From contig MSJI02000765.1 of the NCBI GenBank assembly GCA_001931905.2, positions 28,312 through 92,311 of the forward strand: a DNA stretch of 64,000 nt. The letters run 5' to 3'. The stretch is from Cladosporium sp. IMV 00045. Its lineage: Eukaryota > Ascomycota > Dothideomycetes > Cladosporiales > Cladosporiaceae. The stretch's first letter is position 1. Every line of letters starts with the position of its first letter. Of the stretch, positions 21,440 through 32,518 are shown piece by piece. The position numbers were made by a program, and so were the translations under genes. The notes beneath the pieces are model-generated. The model had not been told where the DNA came from. It saw nothing but the letters and a program-made list of their open reading frames with translations, and did no database searches.

Positions 21440-22445
21440 CTACTCGAACGTCTTGCTCAGCGAGACATTGCCAACGTCGACCGTGGACCGGCCGAAGAGG
21501 GACCGGCCGAAGAGGGATCCGACTTGAGAGCCAGATGCCTCGTCCGAGTTGAAACCGTGCGCAACCCCTCCTACCATTTTTCCGTTTGTGTTGAGGAAGA
21601 GCTCCTGGCAATCAGCCTGCCTCACATACCAGGGGCCGAACAACCTTTTCGAGCATTGATGGGGGTACCCTTCTCCAGGACGACGAAGTGAAAGCATTAG
21701 TACCTCTGCGCACTGTGAACAGATATAAGGTCTGCCGGCATTGTCGGCGCGCGACTTGGGTATCTCGAGAAGCATGTCTCTGGCGAACTCGGGAGTCTTC
21801 AGCACCGTTTCCCAGAAAGAAGGATATTGTTCGCGATTGCCAGCCAGCCTACCGTAGGCTGCAATCGCCACGGCGCAAACGAGCTCTTGGAAGATAGGGT
21901 GGTCGCAGCGCAAATAAGCTTCCTCGATCGCTTCAGCGAAGACAAATCGGTGCCACGAAGTAAGACAAGAATTGCGGAAGTTGCTGAGAGCCATGTCGCA
22001 GAGCTCAGGGATCATGTACTTGTCTCCAGCGACGTAAAGGCGGATGTGGCGAACGATGTGTGTGGATGTAGTTGGCGGTGCGAGAGTGTACGTGAAGCGG
22101 TGACAGAACTCGAGTAACTTGCCGATGGTATCTGGGTCGTCGTCTGGGAGATCCACGATCCCTTCCTTAGCCTCCTATCATCGCTTGTCAGTGGCTGTAT
22201 CTGGAAACTATTCTAGGGATCAAGCATGTGTTGCTTACCTTGAAATTCCCGGTAAGCATGCTAGCGAAGACTTCAGATTGCTGGCAGAGCACGAACTTGA
22301 CGGCTTTGAACTTCTGCCCTCTGCAGGTGATCATGACATCGCAGTACATATCATTGGTGGGGGACTCAGCCATGCGATGGTGGAACCGGGCGGCATTGCG
22401 AGGAACACGCTCTGGTGCGCTGGCCCCCGACTGAAAGAGCGACAT
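21440..22445 (-). CDS. BTB/POZ-domain protein, copy 2
   Basis: Two exons, 22239-22445 and 21440-22174, separated by a 64-bp intron; 313 residues. The BTB domain runs from YCDVMITCRGQKFKAVK through VLCQQSEVFASML and on across the junction into DLPDDDPDTIGKLLEF. A helical middle region follows, then a Cys/His module (YICSQC, then YPHQC) that parallels copy 1. The tail contains SLFGR twice in a row, encoded by two perfect 15-bp DNA units. I chose the ATG at 22445 because it sits just before conserved sequence. An upstream in-frame ATG at 22553 would add 36 poorly conserved residues. Confidence 0.82.
21485..21514. repeat. Perfect 2 x 15-bp tandem duplication inside BTB copy 2
   Basis: The 15-mer GGACCGGCCGAAGAG is at 21485-21499 and is repeated at 21500-21514. 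It keeps the frame and duplicates five residues near the C-terminus. It is probably recent, because the two units are identical. Confidence 0.9.
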
Positions 22446-23713
22446 GGCGTGATTCCTAGATGCCAAAGGGAGTACTGACAGAACGAACGTATGGGGGCAC
22501 ACGAAAGGGTGGGGGAGCGGGTAGGGTAGCTGGACAAGAAATAAGTGAATCAAGAATGTAACTTACAATACATTCACTCATCAGAACGGTTTACCCACGA
22601 AATTCGAGTAGAGATGATATCAGAGGCAAGAAGTAAAGGCAGGCATCTCAAATCTTGCGACTGTGTCTATTTGTAATAGACAGCATGTTCATTGGTAGGT
22701 GATTGAGGACTCCCAAGCTTGTTGCAGACCAAGCTGTCCCTTTCTGGTCGGCACAGGATAGCGAAATGCCTTCTGTCGTCCTTCAAGCTGTCAACAAAAT
22801 CTCTTGAGGAGCATTCGCTGGAACAATCGAGGCAAGGCAGATGAGTCTTCCCCATACGCTTTCGATGCAGGTGTTGGATCTCAGTGACACGGTGCTGAAC
22901 CAAATTGGACACAGGGGATGAAGCTCCTGCAAAGCCATGGAAGAATTGCAGCAACATCTCAACCTCAATTTCTATGAGATCATGATGGACTGATCATGGA
23001 CACACGACAGGGGACACTAACAATAGCCATCAGTGCATGATCTTGAACAGCACCAATGAAATCGAACGAATTTACGAAGATCTTTCACAGGCAAGAAGAT
23101 GTCCCGCTAACAAATATTTGCCTAACCTAGAACTTATGTTTTCAAGGGAGGTGGTAAGCTTGCGGATGTCGGTCTATCCTCCGTTTTCCCCTCCGAGTTC
23201 CCACTTTTCAGGGAGATAGAGTGAATACGAAGGAATAACGTTTTATGTATGAAGAAGAAAGGAAGAGAAGATCAGACGGAGAAGCGAAGGGTGAAAAGTG
23301 AAGTTGAATCGCACGGGCCGTTCCTGCCAGCCGTTGCTCTGAGCTCTCAAGTGTGCTGGGGATTTCTCGGCGGATTATGGTGGCACATCGCTCGCTCGCA
23401 TGCCCCGATGACCACAGAGAGATGGCGGGGCAGAGCCTGGTCAGGTAATAGTGGCCTCGCCCAATTACGAGCGTCTGCTTTGTGACTCTTTCGCTCGACA
23501 CCTGAGTGTCGTTTTTTTGACTTTCACCACTTTCCTACTACTCTCCAACGACAAGTCTTGAATCCTACAAACCATCCTTAACCTCTTTTCTTTCACCTAA
23601 GCCCTGCGTCCAAGCACAAAGACAACTTTGCACACGAGTCGTCGTTGCAACCTCCTACTTCAAGGTCGACCCCGCACTTTGTCAACAAAAAAACCACATC
23701 ACACACTCTCAAC
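22446..23713. other. Intergenic with possible BTB-gene remnant
   Basis: About 1.27 kb between BTB copy 2 and the PDAP1-like gene. Apart from the possible remnant at 22667-22990 and the pyrimidine-rich leader of the PDAP1-like gene (about 23510-23713), I see nothing. Confidence 0.45.
22667..22990 (-). pseudogene. Possible C-terminal remnant of a third BTB paralogue
   Basis: A minus-strand open frame ends at 22667. It contains EVEMLLQFFHGF, then LPCLDCSSEC and RRHFAIL followed by Cys. The order (short helix, CxxC, His-x-Cys-like spacing) loosely follows the C-termini of the two intact BTB genes on the same strand to its left. No BTB half is present upstream, where stops appear. The similarity is faint and judged by eye. 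Confidence 0.25.
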
Positions 23714-24505
23714 ATGTCGAGCAGAGGTCGCGGTGCCGGCAAGTTCAAGGCGAAGCGTGGTGGTAGGTTTCGATCAAAATTTCTGTAATCACATAACCGA
23801 ATTTCTGGCTAACACACCAAAGGTGGCCGTCAATTTTCCAAAAACCTCAGACCGATCGAAGCTGATGGCGGCGAGAGCTCCATGTGGGCCGACCCCGTGC
23901 CCGAGGAGAACGACAGCTCCGAAGATTCGTCCGAAGAGGAGAGTTCTGAGGAGGAGTCTTCCGACGACGACGAGGCTCCCAAGAAGCCCGAAGCAGAGAT
24001 GACGCGTGAGGAGCGTCGAGCCGCCGCCAAAGCGAAGAAGGACGCCGCGATCAAGAAGAAGCAAGGAACCGCACAGCCCGGCGACCTGCCTCCCAGCGAC
24101 GACGAAGAGGAGGAGGAAGACGACGGCATGCCCTCCAACCCCAATCACAGCGCTGCCTCGCGCAAGATGGCCGACGCGGCTAAGGACCCGTCGAAAGCCA
24201 GCAAGCCGAAGAAGGTCACGGACCCGTCGCAACTTTCTCGTCGTGAGCGTGAGGCGCTGCAGGCTCAGCAGGCTAAGGAGAGGTATCAGAAGTTGCACGC
24301 TGAGGGCAAGACCGAGGAGGCGAGAGCGGATCTGGAGCGTCTGAAGCTTGTTCGTGAGCAGCGTGCTGAGGCCGCGGCGCGCAAAGAGGCCGAGAAGGCT
24401 GAGAGGGACGAGATTGAGAAGGAGAAGAAGGCACAGATGGAGAGGCTCGAGAGGCAGCAGGCCATGAAGGCGGCTAGGGGTGGTAAGAAGAAGGGTGGAA
24501 AGTAA
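23714..24505 (+). CDS. PDAP1/HASPP28-family phosphoprotein
   Basis: Two exons, 23714-23762 and 23823-24505, with a 60-bp intron after the first 16 codons; 243 residues. The protein starts with a GAR-like [16 protein letters not shown], followed by a long acidic Ser/Glu/Asp region (casein-kinase-2-like sites). The PDAP1 domain itself is Lys/Glu/Arg/Ala-rich and helical, with [35 protein letters not shown] and [13 protein letters not shown]. The basic end is GGKKKGGK. The mammalian relative is a heat- and acid-stable 28-kDa phosphoprotein that binds PDGF-A. A growth-factor role cannot apply in a fungus; RNA or ribosome association is more likely but is inference. The acidic and basic composition and the domain are clear. 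Confidence 0.87.
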
Positions 24506-25417
24506 AGCTGTTCTGGTTGAAGGAAAGACAGCGGCCTTGGACATTCTTCACGATTACAAGAGTGGTGTTACGCCTATTATGCATGATGATAGATGCATTG
24601 CGGTGCGCCGGTGTAGCGTACTTATCGAACGACAAATTATTTGGGATCGCTGTGGTCTTGTTTCCGATTTCTACAATATTTATTTCACGTTATATCGTTG
24701 AGTGCTGTGATATCTCTGCGGTAAGTAACCCTGGAAGCACCCTCCGAGTGACAGACAACAGCAGCCAGCAGAGTCAACACAACATGAGGCTTGCAAAGCA
24801 TGCGTAGTAAACTCTTGCTACATGCATGACATGATCACTCGCAGCATTTACATCTCAGTGGGGTACCTAGATACCTTCTCACGCCATGAGCGAAGGTACT
24901 CACGTGCAGATAGATGTGAGGCGTGGGGTCGTTGATTGGATGGGCTTTGTTTCAAACGTGATATGCTGCTTTTGGCCGATGTTATCTTTATCCTGTGTTC
25001 AGCGCCTAATAATAATTATATTTGCATTCCTACCTTCTCTCTTTCTACATGCAACAATCAGTGCTTCAACTTTCCTTCGCGAGCCTCCCCTGTCTCCTTT
25101 CTTCCTCACTCCCTTGATTACCCGCGGATCTTGACGCCGCTCTGCCACAGCCCACTTCTGGCGTGACGTAACCTGTGCTGGGGCTCGAGATCCACGCGAA
25201 ATCGACTACTGCAACTACCAACTCGAACTACCACCACACCGTTGCCCGAGGCGACTCACTGCTTCGAAAGAGAAGAAATTGGATCACCGCCAGAACCTGG
25301 GATTCGCAAACAGACACTTTCTATTGATACACCTAAACCCACCCTGCTACCTTCACTTCACTTCATCCTTCCACAACACATCCCACCTCTCCAGGCACCC
25401 GCCTTAACGCTGCCGCC
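24506..25417. other. Intergenic, OSBP promoter and leader
   Basis: About 0.9 kb. The second half is CT- and AC-rich, typical of fungal core promoters and leaders. No gene or repeat is seen. Confidence 0.45.
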
Positions 25418-26818
25418 ATGAGCGCGAGTGCACCAACAACCCCCGCTCAGTCCACACCGGCTTCTGTCGACTCCTCTCGCGCTGGCACCCCGGCGCCCTA
25501 CAAGGACGACCCTAAGGATGTCGCCAAAGATGGCAAGACTCCAGACGACTCGTCCAAGTTGAAGACCTTCCTTTCCATCCTCAAGCGCTTCATCGGCGTC
25601 TCGGATATTGCGGCCGTTCGCTTCTCCCTTCCCGCCCAGCTGCTCGAGCCCATTCCCAATCTGGAGTACTGGCACTACCTCGACAGGCCGGAGACCTTCA
25701 TCGCGATCGGCGACAGCAAAGATGACTTGGGACGTATGCTGGGGTGCTTGAGGTTTTGGTTCACAAAAGATTTGAAGTACGTCAAAGGCAAGCCTTGCAA
25801 GCCGTATAACAGCACGCTTGGAGAGTTCTTCCGTTGCAACTGGGAGGTGGAGGATAGCTCGCCCAGCCTGAGAGGCGAAGAGGACAAGCCAAATCTCCAG
25901 CAGACCCCTGCTGCACCGGACGGCTCTACAACCAAGAACAAGAAGGTTAAGGTGTCTTACCTGACCGAGCAGACCTCCCACCACCCACCCGTCAGCGCTT
26001 ACTACGTTGACTGCCCCGACAAGGGTATCTCTGCGCAGGGTTTCGACCAGCTCTCCGCCAAGTTCACTGGAACTTCCGTCCGCGTCACTCCCGGCCAGTA
26101 CAACGAGGGCATCTACGTGTGCCTGCACCGCCTCGATGACGAAACCTACCGCCTCACACACCCCGCCGCCTACCTTTCTGGCTTCCTTCGCGGCAACCCT
26201 TACGTCTCCGTTGCAGACACCTGCTTCGTGACGTGCAAGAAAACTGGCATCAAAGTCATCCTGCACTACCTCGAGGAAGGTTACTTCGGCAAGACCCAGA
26301 ACAAGGTCGAGGGAGTCGTCTACAAAACCGACGTGGACAAGGACACCATCAGTCGCATCAAGGACGTCCCCGAGAAAGACGTCCTGGGCCGCATTGACGG
26401 CTGCTGGCAAGACAAGGTCTGGTTCTCCTACGGATCCAAGGACTTCAAGAAGACGGACGAGAAGGACCGCGTGCTGCTCATCGACGTCTCCCCTCTCTTC
26501 CCCGCTCAGAAACTCTGCCCTCCGCCCGAGGAGCAGCTGCCGAACGAGTCGCGCCGCTTCTGGGGCGACGTCACTGAGGCGATCCAGAACAAGCAGTTCA
26601 GCAAGGCGACGGACCTCAAGACACAGCTGGAAGAGCGACAGCGCGAGCGCGCCGCCGAGCGTAAGGCGCAAGGTAAAGAGTGGAAGCCGCGCTTCTTCAC
26701 CGGCGCGGTGGAACCCAAGGGCCAGCCCGTGCTGTCTGAGGAGGGTTTGGCGGCCATGAAGGGCCTGCACGAGGACAACTTCAAATTGCAGCCGCCTGCG
26801 GAGTACGGTGCGTTGTAG
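25418..26818 (+). CDS. KES1: Oxysterol-binding protein, OSH4/KES1 type
   Basis: A single exon of 466 residues, with no PH or ankyrin part, as in yeast Osh4/Kes1. The OSBP signature EQTSHHPP sits at residues 184-191 and contains the two His that bind PI4P phosphate. The sterol-pocket lid precedes it, with the core features SLPAQLLEPIPNLEYW and the cargo-site NSTLGEFFRCNW. The C-terminal helix is Lys/Arg/Glu-rich (LEERQRERAAERKAQGKEWKPRFF), also as expected. Osh4 exchanges sterol for PI4P between ER and Golgi membranes and restrains Sec14-dependent vesicle formation. A low-complexity Ser/Thr/Pro N-terminus (about 30 residues) is an extension. Confidence 0.94.
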   Translation: MSASAPTTPAQSTPASVDSSRAGTPAPYKDDPKDVAKDGKTPDDSSKLKTFLSILKRFIGVSDIAAVRFSLPAQLLEPIPNLEYWHYLDRPETFIAIGDSKDDLGRMLGCLRFWFTKDLKYVKGKPCKPYNSTLGEFFRCNWEVEDSSPSLRGEEDKPNLQQTPAAPDGSTTKNKKVKVSYLTEQTSHHPPVSAYYVDCPDKGISAQGFDQLSAKFTGTSVRVTPGQYNEGIYVCLHRLDDETYRLTHPAAYLSGFLRGNPYVSVADTCFVTCKKTGIKVILHYLEEGYFGKTQNKVEGVVYKTDVDKDTISRIKDVPEKDVLGRIDGCWQDKVWFSYGSKDFKKTDEKDRVLLIDVSPLFPAQKLCPPPEEQLPNESRRFWGDVTEAIQNKQFSKATDLKTQLEERQRERAAERKAQGKEWKPRFFTGAVEPKGQPVLSEEGLAAMKGLHEDNFKLQPPAEYGAL

Positions 26819-27823
26819 AGCAATAGACGAGCATCAAGAGGTAGATTTGGGAAGTGATTGGGGGAAATTTGCATACTTCGAAGCCTGGTGGCGACGATGG
26901 CGGTCAGCGTTTGTTGATGGGAAGATGGCGGAGGTTGGGTCCTGTTATGAGGAGAGGCTTCGCTTTCGATCGCGGGAGCATGACGGCGTTGTTGGCGCGT
27001 TGTTTTTTGGTACAATTGTCTTTTACCGACTCTTTTAGACGTTGATGATCCGTCTTTTTGCGCTGTGGCATGGATTTCGGGCCCCGATTTTGTGTTGTTG
27101 GAAGAGAGGGCTCGACGCGAGTAACAAATAGATGTGCATAAACCTGGTGGCATGAATTCTTGAACACTGTCTTGTTGTCTTTTCCTGTCAATCATCTTGG
27201 TTCGAAGCTCTAGACCTGCCGTTACTCGATCCCTATCTGTAAAGAAGCCCTGACCTCTGATGTATAACGGTTTGTTGGTATCGCCGTTTAGGCGTTGTTC
27301 CATGAGTCGTGCCTGGCTCTGGCCCTAGGGACTAAAGCATTAATCGACTTCGACATATAGACCATTCCAGGCTGGCACATGCTGCTATATCCCCAGCCTT
27401 GTATTATCGTCCACTACTGCAACTTCAGGTTTCGCGTTTCTGGTACTGAAGGCCCGAGCGCGGTGAGAGTTTCGTGAGGCTCGCTCATCAAATGCTTTTG
27501 GGAGGAGGAGGAACAAGACCAGGGAACTTGAAAGTCAGGGACAAGCTGAACACGCGCCCGGACGCGACTCTGGCTGGCTGTTGCGTCGATCACTTCGGGA
27601 GTAACACCGACCACGACTACTACACTTCATTACAACAAATACAATCAATTCCTACTACACTTGCGAGAATCGTGAACAGCACGTAGCGAAACACTACACT
27701 CCCAGCCCCAATCGAGCCCACTTAACGCCAACGACATCGACAAACACGCCGCAACAACACCACCCCAGCTCCTCAACAATGCAGCGCGGGTTGTTGTCCT
27801 AGAACACACCACCACCCCGAGCC
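26819..27823. other. Intergenic, OSBP 3' flank and apsB promoter
   Basis: About 1 kb without a supportable gene. The last 200 bp before 27824 are AC-rich, like a fungal leader. Confidence 0.45.
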
Positions 27824-30800
27824 ATGAATCAGGGTGAAATCGACACTCTCAACAGCAGCAGCAGCCCCGCTCGACGCAGACCGAGAAAACTGGAAGTGCG
27901 CAGCGCGCGAACGAGCGTCGACGAAAGCGCAATGGACCTCTCGCACCTCCAGAAGAGCTCCAACGAGCACGAGCACGAGCACGGAAACTCCCACGACGAC
28001 CCTTTCAGCAAATCCACTGCGACCGACCCCTTCAGCCAACCGGACCACCAGCTCCCTCCCTTGCCTATCGACGAGCACTGCTATTTCAGCGAGAACACTT
28101 CAGAATCCGCCATGCAGAGATCGGAGGACGAGCCGAGCGAGCTTTCGGCCCAGAGCGAGGAGGAAGGACACAGTCTCCTCGACGAGAAGGAAATGCGCCG
28201 CCACCTCATGGACGTCGAGTCTAGCTTCCTCCCTGAAGCCGCGCCGGCGCCGTCGTACGGCGAGAGCGTCGGTTTGGACGATACGTACGTCGAGCTGGGG
28301 AAGTCGGAGAGGTCGCAGCAGCAGCCGGAGGAGGGTATGTTGGCTAGTCTGAGGAGCCCACACGGCCGATCTGGGCGGGAATCGGAGCAGGGACAGGAAC
28401 AATCGCGCGCGCGGGAGAATGAGCTGCGGGATGCCGAGCTGCAGAATAGTATGGGTAGTTTTGGGAGCTCTGCGACTGAGAACGAGAGCGGATATAGTGT
28501 TGATTCGCCAGCTGCGGCGGCTTCGCAACGCACCAGCTCGCGGCATGCGCAGACGGCTGATGCTTCGAGTAGTCAGTCTGGGGGCGCACGCCAGCCTTTT
28601 GTGCAGTCTGTTTCGGACCTTTCATCTAGCTCACGGCCTACTACACCGAGAGATCGCCCTGCCTCCAAGACGCAAGATGCACCGACTCCTCCTGCGGAGG
28701 ATGTCCCTCTGCCTTCGTCACGCGCTGCTTCCACGATGGGAAGCTCACAAATGCATTCACCTCGACGGCTTCGTCCGGCTTTCCTTAGTAGTCGACAAGT
28801 CAGCACGGCGTCTTCTAGGTCGACTAACACAATGTCATCGGGGGTTTCCGGCAGTGACACCACCGTTGGGGCGGACTTTGCGTTGCAGACCGGCGGTTCA
28901 AGACCTGGGGCCAATCCAACCGGCGGCAATAGCATTCGCGCTTCGGACTTCTTGAACCGCTTGCCGAGCATGGGAAGTGAGGCATCATACATGAGTCGCG
29001 ATGCGGATACATTTCCCACAATGGGACGTCTGTCTGAGAACAAGGATCAGAAGCGACTGTCGACTCGCTTCGAGGAAGACGAGGAACCTCGCACACCGCG
29101 ACCCTTTACCGCTCGCAACGACGCGCCAACTGACACCGTCCTAGCACAGCGGATCCAAAACATCCAAGTGCCAGAAACCGTCGCTCGGGACTTCCGTGCT
29201 AGGAATCCAACACTCACTGACAAACGTCCTGCTTCATCCGATGGGCCGGCACCTTCTGCTTCGATGGGCGGTGACAGACCGCGCAGGACGCTGACTCTCA
29301 AAGAACAAAATGGCAAGATTGACAAGCTCAGCAAGGAGAATTTCGACTTGAAATTGAAGATTCATTTCCTCGACCAAGCTCTGCGCAGCCATTCCGACGA
29401 GGGCGTGCAAGAGCTGATCGACAAGAATGTTCAGTTGCAGACGGATCTCGCGAACGAGAGGAGGGAGTCGCAGTCAATGCGCCGCAAGATTCGCGAGTTG
29501 GAGCGGAAAGGGAAAGAACTCGAGCAGGGTCTCGAAGAAGCGCAGAGGGCCAAAGATGCCCCTCGTGATGAGAACTTGGAAGAGGACGACCCGACACTAC
29601 AGGCTGAGATGCACGAGGAGATCCTCTACCTCCGCCAGCAACTCGACTACTCGGAAAACCAAGTCACGACAATGCGCGAGGAGATGCTGACGGAGAAGCT
29701 GGAAAAGCGCAAGATGGCCGAGCATATGCGCAGCATGGCGGGCCACCGCGCCGAAGACAGCTCCGGCGTGCGCGAGACTATGGAGATGTGGCAGGACCTC
29801 CTCAACGCCGAGACTGGACGCCGAGAGCAATCGGAAGAGGATGCTCGGAAGCTCAGGGAAGAGCTGGCCGCGCTGCGCATCGAGCGTGCTTCTTCCGCGA
29901 CGAGTCGTTTGGAGAAACGCCCGAGCCGGAGCAGCAGGCTTGGAGTGCCGCAGAGTGCTGACGAAGAGTCGAATTACTCGAATGGTCTGCAGGGGACTGA
30001 GTCGAGCGATACATTGGTCGAGGGTTTGAGGCATGAGATCGCCGAGCTTCGTCGTGACTTGGGCGCGCAAACGAGCATGCTCACGTCGAGGAACCGAGAA
30101 CGTGAAAGGCTCCAGCAAGAGATTGAGGATCTCAAACTTCTGCAGCGTAAGAGCGATGGCGCTCGCTCTGTTGCTGGTGAAAGCATCTTTGAACGATCGA
30201 TTTCGCGGGCTCATCAACGTGCACCATCCCGCGCGAGCGATGGCACTGGCGTCACGGATGCGGAGCGTGATGAATGGGACCGGAAAGAAGGCCAACTACG
30301 CGACCAGAATGCCGAGCTCCGACTCAAGTATCAGGACCTGGAGAGGACGCACAACACACATCTTCAATACGTCACCGCTCTCGAAGGCGATTTCCAAGAG
30401 ATGGAGAACGACCTTAACGAAACCACGGAAGATCTCAAGGCCGTTGCCGTCGAGCGTGACGAGGCTTTGCAGACTGGTGAACAGCTTCAAAACGAGTATG
30501 AGAGATTGGAGCAGGAGGCTGTTGCGGAGATTGAGAAGCTTGAGAAGGAGGTTGAGCAATTACACACTCAACTCCAGGGAGCGGTGAAGAAGGCTCACAA
30601 GACGCAGACGAAGCTCGATCACACCACCGATGGTTACAAGGGTTTGCAAGGCGAGCTGAGAGAAATCACGCAGAGCGTCATGAACCTGGAAGACGAGAAG
30701 CAGGCGAACATGCGGACAATCGAGACTCTGGAACAGCAGCTCGCCGAGACCGAGGAGGAGCTGCAGAAGTGGGAGGAGAAGTGCAAGGAGCTCGATCAGA

Positions 30801-32518
30801 AGAACCGCAAGCTTGAGATCACCCAGGAGTCTCTCCACTCCGAGATCACGTTCTTGCGTGAGGAGCAGGAGGGCGACAAGATTAAGATCGGCGAACTTGA
30901 AGATGCTCTCAACGCTGCGAACCAGAATATCCAGGACGAGCAGGAGAAGCTGAGGGAGATCGAGGAGGAGATCGTTCAGGAGCGCCAGCAACGTGACGTT
31001 CTGGAGAATCAGTCCAAGGAGGAAGTCCAGAAGGTGCTTGATGACCTGAACAATGAAGGAGCTAAGACCAAGGACGAAATTCGCAAGTTGAGACGAGCTT
31101 TGTCCGCGAAGGAAGTTGAGGCTAGCTCGTGGAGGCAGAGACTCGAGGAGCTCGAGCAGAGCTTGCGCCATGTGCTTGGTGAGCCCGATGGTACCAAGCA
31201 GAGCATGCTTGCCGAGATTGAGAAACTCCAGCGTGATCTCGAGCAGACCGCCAACTACCTCGACCGCGCGAAGATGGATGTTGCGGACAAGGACCGATTG
31301 CTCAGGCACCGTGACGGCTTGCTCGAGAGTACCAGCTTGGAGAGCAGACGTCTGTCCGACCTTCTCGACAAGGAGCGCACGGCCAGGAAGCACGACCTTG
31401 AGTTGTTCGAGAAGGAGTCTCGTGGAAAGGCCACGACTATGCGCACGATCGCCCAGCACGAATCGCGTGTGCTGGAACTCGAGACGGCGTACAGCCAGGA
31501 CAAGCGCAAGATGGCTGCATTGGAGCAACAGTACCGCGACCAGCTGTCTGACCGCAACGCTCTCCTCCTGGCTCTGTGGAACAGACTCTCAACCCTCTGT
31601 GGCACAGACTGGTCGCAGATTAACAGTCTCGTCAACGGCGAAGTCCCCTCGGTGGACGTTATCGGACGCAGCCTTCCCAGCTTCAACAAGAACATAATTT
31701 CCGCTGTTAAGAAGATCGAAAGCATCATGGGAGACTTCAAGAAACGCATCAAATCCACTGAGAAGGACCTCGACAAAGACTACCGCACGCTCGAGCACAA
31801 CCTCGACCTGCGCATCCGCCGCATGGACAGCCTCGAGCGCGCCCTGCAAGAAACCCAAGCCCGCATGGCCGAAGAGCAACAAGCAGCCGCCGCCGCAGCC
31901 GCCGCATCTCAACGACCCCAACCCGGCCGCTCCGTCAGCTCGCGCAGCACGAAGAGCAGCGAAGAAATCGTCAAACTCAAGAACGAGCTCAAACTGCTCA
32001 AAGCGGAGCTGAAATTCCACCGCCAGCACCCCAGCGCCATGGCGCAGCAGCTCATCCACGCGCAGAACCAAGGCCACACCCGCCGACCGTCCACCGGCAG
32101 CGGCGGCGCGACCAAACCGCCCAGCCCCGCGCGCACGATCATGAGCACGCTCCTGCGCCACCACAGCGCGGACCAGACCACCCACGCCCAGCAGCAGCAC
32201 GACCAGCACATCGCGCAAGCGGCCCAGGCCGTCTCGCAGGCTACGGGCTTGCAGGGGCAGAGCCAGAGCATCGCGCTCGATCAGACCGCGGCTGCTGCTC
32301 CTAGTGAGCAGAGGTGGATTCATCGGTTGAAGGAGATGGAGAGGCGGTTGAAGCAGGAGAGGGAGGGGAGGTTGCTTGATCGCAGGGGCGCAAGGGAGAG
32401 ATTGGAGGAGGGGAGGGCGCAGAATGAGGAGTTGAGGCAACTTTTGGAGAGGGAGAGGGAGGGGAGGGAGGGGAGTGTGGGGGTTGGGGCGGAGGAGGAG
32501 GGGGAGGGTGGTAGGTAG
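27824..32518 (+). CDS. apsB: Microtubule-organising protein ApsB / Mto1
   Basis: A single exon of 1564 residues. The first 470 residues are low-complexity and disordered. Residues about 490-555 form the centrosomin motif 1 (LTLKEQNGKIDKLSKEN, then FDLKLKIHFLDQAL), which recruits and activates the gamma-tubulin complex. A very long coiled coil runs from about 560 to 1330. From about 1380 comes a MASC-like stretch (DLRIRRMDSLERALQE), and residues 1495-1545 carry the Mto2-binding region (RWIHRLKEMERRLK, then LLDRRGARERLEE). This order is that of S. pombe Mto1 and A. nidulans ApsB, which sit at non-nuclear microtubule-organising centres and septa and affect nuclear positioning. The C-terminus ends in a Glu/Gly-rich tail. 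Confidence 0.92.
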   Translation: MNQGEIDTLNSSSSPARRRPRKLEVRSARTSVDESAMDLSHLQKSSNEHEHEHGNSHDDPFSKSTATDPFSQPDHQLPPLPIDEHCYFSENTSESAMQRSEDEPSELSAQSEEEGHSLLDEKEMRRHLMDVESSFLPEAAPAPSYGESVGLDDTYVELGKSERSQQQPEEGMLASLRSPHGRSGRESEQGQEQSRARENELRDAELQNSMGSFGSSATENESGYSVDSPAAAASQRTSSRHAQTADASSSQSGGARQPFVQSVSDLSSSSRPTTPRDRPASKTQDAPTPPAEDVPLPSSRAASTMGSSQMHSPRRLRPAFLSSRQVSTASSRSTNTMSSGVSGSDTTVGADFALQTGGSRPGANPTGGNSIRASDFLNRLPSMGSEASYMSRDADTFPTMGRLSENKDQKRLSTRFEEDEEPRTPRPFTARNDAPTDTVLAQRIQNIQVPETVARDFRARNPTLTDKRPASSDGPAPSASMGGDRPRRTLTLKEQNGKIDKLSKENFDLKLKIHFLDQALRSHSDEGVQELIDKNVQLQTDLANERRESQSMRRKIRELERKGKELEQGLEEAQRAKDAPRDENLEEDDPTLQAEMHEEILYLRQQLDYSENQVTTMREEMLTEKLEKRKMAEHMRSMAGHRAEDSSGVRETMEMWQDLLNAETGRREQSEEDARKLREELAALRIERASSATSRLEKRPSRSSRLGVPQSADEESNYSNGLQGTESSDTLVEGLRHEIAELRRDLGAQTSMLTSRNRERERLQQEIEDLKLLQRKSDGARSVAGESIFERSISRAHQRAPSRASDGTGVTDAERDEWDRKEGQLRDQNAELRLKYQDLERTHNTHLQYVTALEGDFQEMENDLNETTEDLKAVAVERDEALQTGEQLQNEYERLEQEAVAEIEKLEKEVEQLHTQLQGAVKKAHKTQTKLDHTTDGYKGLQGELREITQSVMNLEDEKQANMRTIETLEQQLAETEEELQKWEEKCKELDQKNRKLEITQESLHSEITFLREEQEGDKIKIGELEDALNAANQNIQDEQEKLREIEEEIVQERQQRDVLENQSKEEVQKVLDDLNNEGAKTKDEIRKLRRALSAKEVEASSWRQRLEELEQSLRHVLGEPDGTKQSMLAEIEKLQRDLEQTANYLDRAKMDVADKDRLLRHRDGLLESTSLESRRLSDLLDKERTARKHDLELFEKESRGKATTMRTIAQHESRVLELETAYSQDKRKMAALEQQYRDQLSDRNALLLALWNRLSTLCGTDWSQINSLVNGEVPSVDVIGRSLPSFNKNIISAVKKIESIMGDFKKRIKSTEKDLDKDYRTLEHNLDLRIRRMDSLERALQETQARMAEEQQAAAAAAAASQRPQPGRSVSSRSTKSSEEIVKLKNELKLLKAELKFHRQHPSAMAQQLIHAQNQGHTRRPSTGSGGATKPPSPARTIMSTLLRHHSADQTTHAQQQHDQHIAQAAQAVSQATGLQGQSQSIALDQTAAAAPSEQRWIHRLKEMERRLKQEREGRLLDRRGARERLEEGRAQNEELRQLLEREREGREGSVGVGAEEEGEGGR

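Noticed and set aside
23789..24544. 251-codon minus-strand ORF with many Leu, looking like a membrane protein
   Set aside because: Reverse complement of the acidic and Lys-rich PDAP1-like coding sequence.
25358..26770. 470-codon minus-strand ORF opposite the oxysterol-binding protein gene
   Set aside because: Antisense shadow of a GC-rich, strongly biased gene; Leu/Val/Arg-rich with no family features.
30560..31528. 322-codon minus-strand ORF inside apsB
   Set aside because: Leu-rich reverse complement of the coiled-coil region, as expected from its Glu/Lys/Gln-rich codons.
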